A DNA stretch of 26,707 nucleotides from assembly GCA_964634205.1 (NCBI GenBank), contig CAZWKE010000047.1, positions 1 to 26,707 on the forward strand. The letters are read 5' to 3'. The notes beneath the pieces were generated by a model. The model was not told where the DNA came from. It was given only the letters and a program-made list of their open reading frames with translations, and did no database searches. The position numbers were made by a program, and so were the translations under genes. Position 1 is the stretch's first letter, and each line of letters opens with the position of its first letter. The DNA is from JAFGGG01 sp964634205. Lineage in GTDB: Bacteria > Spirochaetota > Spirochaetia > SZUA-6 > RPPD01. This document shows, one piece after another, positions 14,577 through 21,299 of the stretch.

Positions 14577-16433
14577 CTATCTCCCGTTCCTGTGTAAATC
14601 TCCGAAAATCCTGGCAACTTCCGCATAGGTTTGATCGGCAAAAATACCCTGAAAAATATAATTGGCCATGACGGCGGACCACCATTCCCCTTTGGGAACA
14701 TATTCCGTGATGATTACCACCACAACCTGTTTACTGGGGTCCTTGGCATCATAGGGGGCGTAGGCGGCAAACCATTCGTTTGTTTTGTCTTCGGCTTGCG
14801 GTCCGATCTGGCTGGTACCGGTCTTGCCGGCCACCTTTACGGCTTTTGTATATATTGCGTAGCGTGCCGTGCCGTTTTCCACGACATTGCGCATGGCCCG
14901 CTGAATAAACTCAAAGGTGCTTGGTTTGATTGCATTTGTTGTGCGCAGCACCTCGGGTTTGGTCCGGGAAATGACCTCTCCACTGATGGGATCGCGGACT
15001 TCCTTCAATAAGAACGGTTTATAGATTGTCCCCTTGTTTACCACCATGGCAATCACGTCGGCTATTTGCAGCGGTGTAACCTGGATAAATCCCTGCCCGA
15101 TGGAAAGATTCATTGTATCGCCGGGAAGCCAGATCATGTCTTTGTTCTCTTCCTTCCATTCGGGAGTGGGAATAAATCCTTCCAACTCTCCGGGAATATC
15201 GATTCCCGTCAGTTTTCCCAGGTTATACTCACGCGCGTATTTTATGATATTTTCCACCCCTACATGATCGCGCCCCACGGTCATAAAATAGACGTTGCAC
15301 GAGTTTGTGAATGCATGGAACAGGTCCTGATACCCGTGTCCGGAAAGGAGCCAGCAGTGAAAATAGCGGTCACCCCAAAAAATACGCCCGGAGCAGAACA
15401 CCGTACTGGTAATGGGAAAAGAGTGCTCCTCGAGTATGGCCGTGCTCATAATGATTTTGAATACCGAGGCGGGCATATACTCGTGAATGGCCCGGTTGAT
15501 AAGCGGTTTGTCGGGGTCCACTCTCAGGCTGTTATAATAACCGGGGGTATAAAACTTGTTCAGATCAAAATTGGGATATGAGACCATGGCAAGGATTTCC
15601 CCGGTATGCGGTTTAAGTACAATCATGGCCCCTTTATGTTTGCCCAGGGTATCTTCACAGAGTTTTTGGATCTTGCGATCTATGGTCAATACGATGTTTT
15701 TTCCGAGTTCGGGCGGGATTATGTCTTCCGCCTGTTCATTTATTTGTTTTTCATTTACGTCAACAATACGCAGTATCTTCCCGTCCTTGCCCCGCAGGAT
15801 TTTATCATACTGTTTCTCGATTCCGGTTTTCCCGATTTGCATATCCTGCATATAGCCCTCGTTGGCCAGGATTTGCAGTTCTTTTTTGTCGATGTCGCCG
15901 ATATATCCCAGGATATGAGAAAAAGAACCGCTTTCAAGGTAGGTCCGCTTCAGGGACGTTGTCCAGGTGACACCGGGAAACTCGTCGATATGCTCGGCGA
16001 TGTAGGAGATGGTGGAGAATGAAACGTCCTTTTTCAGCTCGACAGGCTGGTACAGGTGGTAGCTGTCCGCCGGTATCTTCTTTGTGATGTAATCCTTTTT
16101 CAACTTTAAAAAATCCGTCAGCTTGTCGAATACTTCGTTTATTCTTTGTTCAGGGATGGCGCCGGGAATAATATTAATATTATAGGTTTCCATATTTATG
16201 ACCAGCGGTACATCATAATGCCGATCAAAAATTTCACCCCTTTGGGTGGAAATATTTCGCTTCCTGACCACCTCTTCCTTGACCTGTTTTCGATACTCTC
16301 CCCCCTTGATCACCTGCAGGTTGAAGAGTGAAAACACGAGGATAAAAAAGAATATAAAGATCATAACAGACAGGGACTTGATCCTTGTTTTTACGATATT
16401 CATATTCGAGGATGAGGATCCTTCGGTAAACAT
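14577..16433 (-). CDS. mrdA: Penicillin-binding protein 2 (class B transpeptidase)
   Basis: PBP2 cross-links peptidoglycan during elongation and partners with RodA. From the ATG at 16433 it has 618 residues: a short cytoplasmic tail, one membrane anchor at about 20-40, a dimerisation domain containing RGEIFDRHYDVPLVIN, and a transpeptidase domain. The active-site motifs are SVFK (S323, K326) in EYMPASVFKI, SCN (S378-N380) in TNSCNVYF, and KTG (537-539) in VAGKTGTSQ. The ATG shares its A with the mreD stop (TGATG) and AGAGG lies seven bases before it; a TTG one codon upstream is less likely. The gene order mreD-mrdA-rodA is the standard elongasome arrangement. Confidence 0.94.
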   Translation of the reverse strand: MFTEGSSSSNMNIVKTRIKSLSVMIFIFFFILVFSLFNLQVIKGGEYRKQVKEEVVRKRNISTQRGEIFDRHYDVPLVINMETYNINIIPGAIPEQRINEVFDKLTDFLKLKKDYITKKIPADSYHLYQPVELKKDVSFSTISYIAEHIDEFPGVTWTTSLKRTYLESGSFSHILGYIGDIDKKELQILANEGYMQDMQIGKTGIEKQYDKILRGKDGKILRIVDVNEKQINEQAEDIIPPELGKNIVLTIDRKIQKLCEDTLGKHKGAMIVLKPHTGEILAMVSYPNFDLNKFYTPGYYNSLRVDPDKPLINRAIHEYMPASVFKIIMSTAILEEHSFPITSTVFCSGRIFWGDRYFHCWLLSGHGYQDLFHAFTNSCNVYFMTVGRDHVGVENIIKYAREYNLGKLTGIDIPGELEGFIPTPEWKEENKDMIWLPGDTMNLSIGQGFIQVTPLQIADVIAMVVNKGTIYKPFLLKEVRDPISGEVISRTKPEVLRTTNAIKPSTFEFIQRAMRNVVENGTARYAIYTKAVKVAGKTGTSQIGPQAEDKTNEWFAAYAPYDAKDPSKQVVVVIITEYVPKGEWWSAVMANYIFQGIFADQTYAEVARIFGDLHRNGR

Positions 16434-16963
16434 CAATACACCTCTGATTTTTCAGGTTTTAAATATTTAATTCTCCGCAGGATCAAAAATATAAATGGCG
16501 CCAGTACCGCGGTATACGCTGCTTCGATCCCGATATTTCCCAGAAAAACCCAGAAATCACCACTTAACCTGTCCGGAATACCGAAAATAAGCACGACAAT
16601 CGCGCTTAATATTCCTTTCATTATGGTACCCGCTCCGGCAAGGAAAAAGGGGATAAGAGACGAAGAAACCGAGATCGTACCTTCCGTCAGTCCGAAGAGA
16701 AATCCGAGGATGGTTTTGATAAAGGCGTTAAAGCCGATTGCAAGCGGCATACCGCTGGCAAATCCCTCCAACAACCCAAGCAAAAAACCGCAGGTCTGAC
16801 CCGGCATTACGCCCTTGCTGGTGGCGATAAAAATCAGTACGATAAGGCCGAGGTCCGGTCCGATATTGTGAATTTTCAATACCGCAAACACGGTTGACTG
16901 TAACAGCAAAGCGATAAACAGCAGTAAAAGAGAAAGCAGAATCAGTTTGACACCTTTATCCAT
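16433..16963 (-). CDS. mreD: Rod-shape determining protein MreD
   Basis: MreD is a small integral membrane protein linking MreB and MreC to the wall synthesis enzymes. This one has 176 residues and about five or six hydrophobic segments. The stretch LLQSTVFAVLKIHNIGPDLGLIVLIFIATSKGVMPG near the N terminus is typical of the family, and the C terminus is basic (RRIKYLKPEKSEVY). It begins two bases after the mreC stop (TAA TT ATG) and its stop overlaps mrdA by one base, so translation along mreC, mreD and mrdA is probably coupled. Sequence conservation in MreD is low; context makes the call secure. Confidence 0.9.
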   Translation of the reverse strand: MDKGVKLILLSLLLLFIALLLQSTVFAVLKIHNIGPDLGLIVLIFIATSKGVMPGQTCGFLLGLLEGFASGMPLAIGFNAFIKTILGFLFGLTEGTISVSSSLIPFFLAGAGTIMKGILSAIVVLIFGIPDRLSGDFWVFLGNIGIEAAYTAVLAPFIFLILRRIKYLKPEKSEVY

Positions 16964-16965
16964 AA

Positions 16966-17811
16966 TTATTCATTTCCTTGCAGTACATAGACGTATTCCA
17001 GTTTGGTAAAATCAATAACCGGTTGGACCTCCAGTTTCAGGGTGGTTTCGTATTCCTTGGCCTGCATCTTCCGATAGCGGCCGACGGCGATCCCCTTGGG
17101 GTACAGTCCGCCTAATCCCGATGTTTCGATGATGTCACCGTACTGGATCTCCTGGGCCGCATGCTTTTTTACCCCGTTCATCATCAGGTAATCCGAGTTT
17201 ATGCCCCTGCCCTCGATCAACCCGACATAATCTGAATCCTGAAATCGTCCCGATACATATGATGAAGGATCAACCAGGGTGAGTACAACCGCTGAATTGA
17301 TATTGACGGAGATCACCTTTCCCACCAGTCCCTGCAAACCTCCCTGGAAAGCGATAACGGACATGTCCTTTTTTATTCCGTCAAGGCTGCCTTTATTTAT
17401 CATCAGCGAGGAAAAAAGATGTTCGCTGTTCCACGAAACAACCTCGGCCGGTATATACGAATACGTTATGCCCTTTGCCAGCTTTAACTCATTTTTTAAT
17501 TCCCGGTTCTCTTTGCGCAGATGAACAATATCCCTGGAAATACGTTGGTATTCCATGAGTTCATTCCTGGTAAGGCTCAGTTCTTTCCTTAATTCGTCAA
17601 CCTTGCCGACCGAGTTCACCATATCGGATGACCATTTTACCACTGACATGAACGAGGTCTGAAAAACCGAAAAAAAAGAGGAAACGGAATTATTAAACGC
17701 CATCACCACGCCGGTATGTGCGAAAATTATCAGCAGACCGGAGATAAAGAGAAACAGCACCAATGTAATAATATTTTTGTGTCTGCGATAAATACCCTTT
17801 ATTTTTATCAT
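16966..17811 (-). CDS. mreC: Rod-shape determining protein MreC
   Basis: MreC spans the inner membrane and organises PBP2 in the periplasm. The 281-residue protein has a short basic N terminus, one membrane segment at about 14-36, a coiled coil from about 65 to 115 (VDELRKELSLTRNELMEYQ and following), then the beta-rich MreC domain. The domain includes AEVVSWNSEHLFSSLMINKG, GGLQGLVGKVISV and GDIIETSGLGGLYPKGIAVG, all recognisable family blocks. It starts 12 bases after mreB without a strong ribosome binding site and runs directly into mreD. Confidence 0.93.
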   Translation of the reverse strand: MIKIKGIYRRHKNIITLVLFLFISGLLIIFAHTGVVMAFNNSVSSFFSVFQTSFMSVVKWSSDMVNSVGKVDELRKELSLTRNELMEYQRISRDIVHLRKENRELKNELKLAKGITYSYIPAEVVSWNSEHLFSSLMINKGSLDGIKKDMSVIAFQGGLQGLVGKVISVNINSAVVLTLVDPSSYVSGRFQDSDYVGLIEGRGINSDYLMMNGVKKHAAQEIQYGDIIETSGLGGLYPKGIAVGRYRKMQAKEYETTLKLEVQPVIDFTKLEYVYVLQGNE

Positions 17812-17823
17812 GAAGAACCGGCT

Positions 17824-18858
17824 CTATTTCTTGATGTTATATATCTTCTGGCTTGATTCTTTCAAGCTTTCGAAAAACTTTCCCGCGCCCAGGGCAACAC
17901 AATACAATGGATCCTCCGCCAGAATAACCGGTACTCCGCACTCCTTGGAAATGAGTTTGGGCAGACCTTTTAACAGTGATCCGCCGCCGGTCATCACAAT
18001 ACCGCGTTCCACAATATCCGCCGCCAGCTCCGGTGGTGTCTGTCCCAAGGTTTTTTTGATCTCATCAATGACGGTTGTGATGGGTTCCTGTAACGCCTCA
18101 CGTACTTCAACCGAATCCATCTCAAGTTTCCTGGGCAGGCCGGTAATTGCATCGGTTCCCTTTATTTCCATTTTTTCGATTTTTTTGTCAGGAGAGGCGT
18201 TTCCTATATTTATCTTTAGATTCTCCGCGGTCTGTTCTCCGATGATCAGGTTGTGTACGCTGCGTACGTGCTTCATAATCGCCTCATCAAACTCATCTCC
18301 GCCGACCCGGATGGCGTTCGTTACCACCATACCGCCCAGGGAGATCACCGATATCTCGGTGGTACCGCCGCCGATATCGCAGATCATATTTCCCGCCGGT
18401 TCCAGGATCGGTATATTGGCCCCGATAGCGGCCGCCATGGACTCCTCGATAAGGACTACTTCACGTGCCCCGGCCTGTTCAGCGCTTTCCCGCACCGCAC
18501 GCTTTTCCACCTCCGTAATACAGGTAGGAATCCCGATGACCATTCTGGGCTTGATAAAAAGTTTCTTGGGCATTACCTTGGCAATAAAACTGCGGATCAT
18601 TTTTTCAGTGGTTTCAAAATCGGCGATCACTCCGTCCCGCATCGGTCTGATCACGATAATTTTTCCGGGAGTTTTCCACAACATTTTTTTTGCTTCAACA
18701 CCGACGGCAACCACTTTCTTGGTGCCCCGCTCAACGGCCACAACCGACGGTTCGCTTAAGATTATCCCCTTTCCCTTTACATGGATCAGGGTATTACACG
18801 TTCCCAGGTCAATCCCGATATCGGTTGAGAAATTGTTAAAAAAATCTCTGACACTCAT
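17824..18858 (-). CDS. mreB: Actin-like cell shape protein MreB
   Basis: MreB forms membrane-bound filaments that direct lateral wall synthesis. The 344-residue protein carries the actin-fold nucleotide motifs: IGIDLGTCNTLIHVKGKGI (14-32, phosphate 1), EESMAAAIGA (138-147), CDIGGGTTEISVISLGG (160-176, phosphate 2) and the adenosine-binding VMTGGGSLLKGLP near 290. Length and motifs match typical MreB. GGGAGG lies eight bases before the ATG. It follows the TPR gene by 25 bases and should be transcribed from the promoter ahead of that gene. On the other strand a 380-codon open frame runs across the gene but is a shadow. Confidence 0.96.
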   Translation of the reverse strand: MSVRDFFNNFSTDIGIDLGTCNTLIHVKGKGIILSEPSVVAVERGTKKVVAVGVEAKKMLWKTPGKIIVIRPMRDGVIADFETTEKMIRSFIAKVMPKKLFIKPRMVIGIPTCITEVEKRAVRESAEQAGAREVVLIEESMAAAIGANIPILEPAGNMICDIGGGTTEISVISLGGMVVTNAIRVGGDEFDEAIMKHVRSVHNLIIGEQTAENLKINIGNASPDKKIEKMEIKGTDAITGLPRKLEMDSVEVREALQEPITTVIDEIKKTLGQTPPELAADIVERGIVMTGGGSLLKGLPKLISKECGVPVILAEDPLYCVALGAGKFFESLKESSQKIYNIKK

Positions 18859-18883
18859 AAATTACAGCCTCCCTACTGCTTCC

Positions 18884-19930
18884 CTATTTTTTGTTGTAAA
18901 GCCGGCGCCGGGCCTCTTCATTTTTTGGATTAAGCCTATATACTTTTCTTAGCTCTGATCGGTATTTTGCGTAATCCCCTAAGTTTTCATATACTAAGGC
19001 CAGTTGAAAATGAGCAGCTTCGGAGTTCTCATAATCACTGATAACCTGAATATACAAATCCTTCGCTTTTATATATTCCTTTGTATCAAAATAAATATTT
19101 CCTAGCAATAACCTGCATTCAATTAAAAGCTCTTTGTCCTTTGATTTTTTCATCACCGTAGCAAGATTCTGTTTTGCCGTGGTATATTGTCCCAGCATTG
19201 CATAGTATTTTGCCAGGTAAAACAAATATTGATCCAGCGGTTTTTCCTTGTACGCGTCCTTTAAAAAGCGTATGGCGTTTTCGATTTTGTTGTCAACCTC
19301 ATAGGCGGTGGCCAGGTATTCATAGAGATCGAACTCCCTGTTTCCTTCTTTTAAGGCAAGCTCAAGATATTTAATACTAAGATCCAGATAGTTGATCCCT
19401 TTTAAAAAATAGGCCTTGCCGAGAATGTAGTGTATTTGATGTTTTATCGTCACATCATCATGAAGCAGGGCACGGCGTAAGGAAATGATGCACTGGTCAA
19501 GCAGATCGGTGATTTGGGAATCAAGTGAGTTTGAGTATAATTTGTAAAAGGAGGTAAAATTCCGCAATAAAAAGAAAGAATGGGAGGAACCCTGGAAAAA
19601 ATTACTGAACAGCTTGATGACCTCGGCCCAGGCTTTATAAAAATAAGAAAATCCTCTGTAGGTTAAATAATAATTATCGAGGGGTTTTTCCGCCAGGTAA
19701 TAATCACTGATTTTTATGATTTCGTCATATTGTCTGTTCTCCCAGAGTGAGGCGAGGTCTTTGTTTGTATCGATAGGTACGGGAGTGGAGGTGGATGCCG
19801 CCGGTACAGGCAGTAGCGTAATAAAACCCAGAACCGCTGCGCCGGCGATTAATACGGCGGCAATAATAAAAAAAAATTTTTTTTTCTTCTTTGAAGATTT
19901 AATCTGATATCGTTCGTAATTGAGTATCAT
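18884..19930 (-). CDS. Membrane-anchored TPR protein at the head of the mre operon
   Basis: This 348-residue protein has a basic stretch (KSSKKKKK) followed by one hydrophobic segment (about residues 19-40) and a Pro/Thr/Ser linker. The rest is largely helical with tetratricopeptide-like repeats in the C-terminal half (for example YLATAYEVDNKIENAIRFLKDAYKEKP and HFQLALVYENLGDYAKYRSELRKVYRLNP). It is probably anchored in the inner membrane with the repeats outside. The frame is open seven codons further upstream to an ATG at 19951, but that ATG overlaps the -10 box of the operon promoter, so it would not be in the mRNA; the ATG at 19930 is chosen. A TPR protein occupies the same place in Treponema. 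A scaffold role in the elongation machinery is inferred from context only. Confidence 0.75.
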   Translation of the reverse strand: MILNYERYQIKSSKKKKKFFFIIAAVLIAGAAVLGFITLLPVPAASTSTPVPIDTNKDLASLWENRQYDEIIKISDYYLAEKPLDNYYLTYRGFSYFYKAWAEVIKLFSNFFQGSSHSFFLLRNFTSFYKLYSNSLDSQITDLLDQCIISLRRALLHDDVTIKHQIHYILGKAYFLKGINYLDLSIKYLELALKEGNREFDLYEYLATAYEVDNKIENAIRFLKDAYKEKPLDQYLFYLAKYYAMLGQYTTAKQNLATVMKKSKDKELLIECRLLLGNIYFDTKEYIKAKDLYIQVISDYENSEAAHFQLALVYENLGDYAKYRSELRKVYRLNPKNEEARRRLYNKK

Positions 19931-19949
19931 TATTTTTCCGTTTGCATTC

Positions 19950-19979
19950 ATTCTAAATTAACTTTGAAGAAAAAGTCAA
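19950..19979 (-). promoter_or_regulatory. Promoter of the TPR-mreBCD-mrdA-rodA operon
   Basis: TTGACT (19979-19974), an 18-base spacer and TAGAAT (19955-19950) match the sigma-70 consensus at five of six positions in each box. Transcription should start near 19943, leaving a leader of roughly 13 bases before the ATG at 19930. Confidence 0.7.
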
Positions 19980-19998
19980 TCTGTTCATCAAAGTTAAT
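19957..19998. promoter_or_regulatory. 11-bp perfect inverted repeat around the mre promoter (operator candidate)
   Basis: ATTAACTTTGA (19957-19967) is repeated in perfect inverse as TCAAAGTTAAT (19988-19998), with 20 bases between. The -35 box lies in the interval, one arm lies in the spacer between -35 and -10, and the other lies just upstream of -35. Arm centres are 31 bp apart, about three helix turns. This layout suits a repressor dimer or a pair of dimers. It is not a terminator for rnpB because no T-run follows. Confidence 0.5.
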
Positions 19999-20027
19999 CA
20001 AGTTTGTATTGGGGGTAAATAAAAAAA

Positions 20028-20460
20028 GACAGGTGAATAAGCCGGGTTCTGTTTAAAATCACCATCTATCTTAACCGGTCTGTCGCCAAACCGGTTTTGT
20101 GCGGCCTACCCGCAGGTTTTATATAAGCGAGCAACTCCCTGCTGTTTGGCCTTGCTCCTGATGAGGTTTATCGTGCCTTTATTGTTGCCAACAAAGCGGT
20201 GAGCTCTTACCTCGCCTTTTCACCCTTACCCGACCACAAAATCAAAGATCTTGTGCCCCGGCGGTATGTTTTCTGTGACACTGTCTGTCCATCGCACCTG
20301 ACCACCGAATAATTTTACTTTTTCCATACATTTGCGCTCAAGTGTATGAAATCATTCGGTGGTCAGGTGGTCAGGCCCGGTTATTACCCGGCATCATGCT
20401 CTGCGGAGCCCGGACTTTCCTCCGAAGGTTTTCATCCTCCGGCGGTGATATCACCCGTCT
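20028..20460 (-). ncRNA. rnpB: RNase P RNA (A-type)
   Basis: The catalytic RNA of RNase P, which removes 5' leaders from tRNA precursors. The 5' half contains GAGGAAAGTCCGGGCTCC and the 3' end contains ACAGAACCCGGCTTA, the two universal signatures. Between them are GGGTAAGGGTGAAAAGG, CAGGAGCAAGGCCAAACAG and a GGGTAGGCCGC segment supplying the GGU that pairs with tRNA CCA. Helix P1 is formed by GACGGGTGA at the 5' end and TCACCTGTC at the 3' end, which sets the ends; seven Ts follow at 20027-20021. The length of about 433 bases is slightly above average because of an enlarged hairpin at 20295-20369. The 5' end lies only about 7 bases after the stop codon of the zinc-ribbon gene and no promoter is obvious in between. 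Confidence 0.96.
20295..20369 (-). repeat. Long hairpin within rnpB at the P9 position
   Basis: CACCTGACCACCGAAT (16 bases, 20295-20310 on the plus strand) is perfectly inverted at 20354-20369. The 43-base interior holds a second stem, CATACA/TGTATG (20325-20330 with 20343-20348). By alignment with E. coli RNase P RNA from memory, the insert follows P8 and precedes the ACAG...ACCGCC segment of P10/P11, so it replaces the short P9 hairpin. Confidence 0.7.
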
Positions 20461-20467
20461 TTTTTAT

Positions 20468-21289
20468 TTAATCGTCGCTGTCGGCATCGTCGCTGCCGTC
20501 GGTATCCGATTCTTCTTCACTGTCGTCTTCATTCTCCTCTTCCTCGTCCGTGCCGTCGGTATCTTCGTTTTCAATCTTGTCGCTGAGAGGAAAAAACAGT
20601 ATGCGTGAGCATTCCGGACAAAACATTATTCCGTCACCAAGCTTGACGTTGTTGACAAATTGGGGAGTGAGAATAATATTACATCCGGTACAAATACCGT
20701 TTCGTATGGGAACAATTCCTATTCCCGCTTTACTTCTGATTATTCTTTCGAATTTAAAAAGAATATCCTCATCGAGTCCGGGAGTGATCTTTACTTCCTC
20801 TTTTTCCAGATTTTTCAAGAGTTTTTGTTTTTCCTTTATCTCTTGTTTCACCCGTACCTGTTCAGATTTTACCTCATCTTCCTGCTTCTGGATCATCAGG
20901 TTTTCTTTTTCAAGTGTCGTTGCCATTTCAGTCAGCTGATTTTCCAGTTTTAGAATTTCCTTACGAAAATCCTGTTCCTTGTTGGTAATATCCTTGATCT
21001 GCTTGTCCAGGGCCTCATATTCCCGTTGGGTCTTTATTTTATCCATCTGCTGTTCATATTTTTCCCGTTCATGTTCGGCCTCACCCATTCTCTGTTTGTA
21101 GTCCTTTATTCTGTGCTGAATGTCATCATGTATTCTGCTTTTATCACTGTAGGACTTTTTCAAGCGATCCAATAATTCAAGCTTGGTATTGATCAGCTTG
21201 GGAATTTCGGAAACCTCATTCTCGATGTCACATTTTTGTGAGAGGATTTCCTGTAAAACCTGTAGTTTATCGAACACTTCACTTAACAT
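20468..21289 (-). CDS. Coiled-coil protein with C4 zinc ribbon and acidic tail (DUF164/CdsZ-like)
   Basis: The 273-residue protein has a long charged coiled coil (about residues 30-165), then a C4 zinc ribbon: C200 and C203 in GICTGCNIILTPQ, and C224 and C227 in MFCPECSRILFF. This layout matches the DUF164 zinc-ribbon family, which is widespread in bacteria and includes chlamydial CdsZ. The family may bind nucleic acid or assist protein complexes; the exact role here is unknown. From about residue 240 the protein ends in an unusual 34-residue tail in which roughly two-thirds of residues are Asp or Glu. The tail contains an imperfect repeat (DTDGTD and DTDGSD). It starts 10 bases after rpoD with AAGGGG as ribosome binding site. 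The same order after rpoD is found in Treponema. Confidence 0.85.
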   Translation of the reverse strand: MLSEVFDKLQVLQEILSQKCDIENEVSEIPKLINTKLELLDRLKKSYSDKSRIHDDIQHRIKDYKQRMGEAEHEREKYEQQMDKIKTQREYEALDKQIKDITNKEQDFRKEILKLENQLTEMATTLEKENLMIQKQEDEVKSEQVRVKQEIKEKQKLLKNLEKEEVKITPGLDEDILFKFERIIRSKAGIGIVPIRNGICTGCNIILTPQFVNNVKLGDGIMFCPECSRILFFPLSDKIENEDTDGTDEEEENEDDSEEESDTDGSDDADSDD

Positions 21290-21299
21290 ATGCTACCCC

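Noticed and set aside
14569..14685. RodA N-terminal extension to 14685
   Set aside because: It lies within the end of mrdA in another frame and encodes non-membrane, Arg/Cys-rich sequence unlike RodA.
17810..18952. 380-codon plus-strand frame across mreB
   Set aside because: It is antisense to a well-supported mreB with consensus motifs and has Ser/Ile-rich low-quality composition.
19957..19998. Terminator for rnpB formed by the inverted repeat
   Set aside because: No T-run follows the second arm, the loop holds a promoter -35 box, and a seven-T run already follows rnpB at 20027-20021.
20295..20369. Inverted repeat read as a small mobile element
   Set aside because: It lies inside rnpB exactly at a hairpin position, and the surrounding RNA signatures are intact, so an RNA helix explains it better.
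20342..20608. 88-codon plus-strand frame with hydrophobic C terminus
   Set aside because: It lies across rnpB and the acidic-tail coding region; the hydrophobic stretch is simply the complement of Asp/Glu codons.
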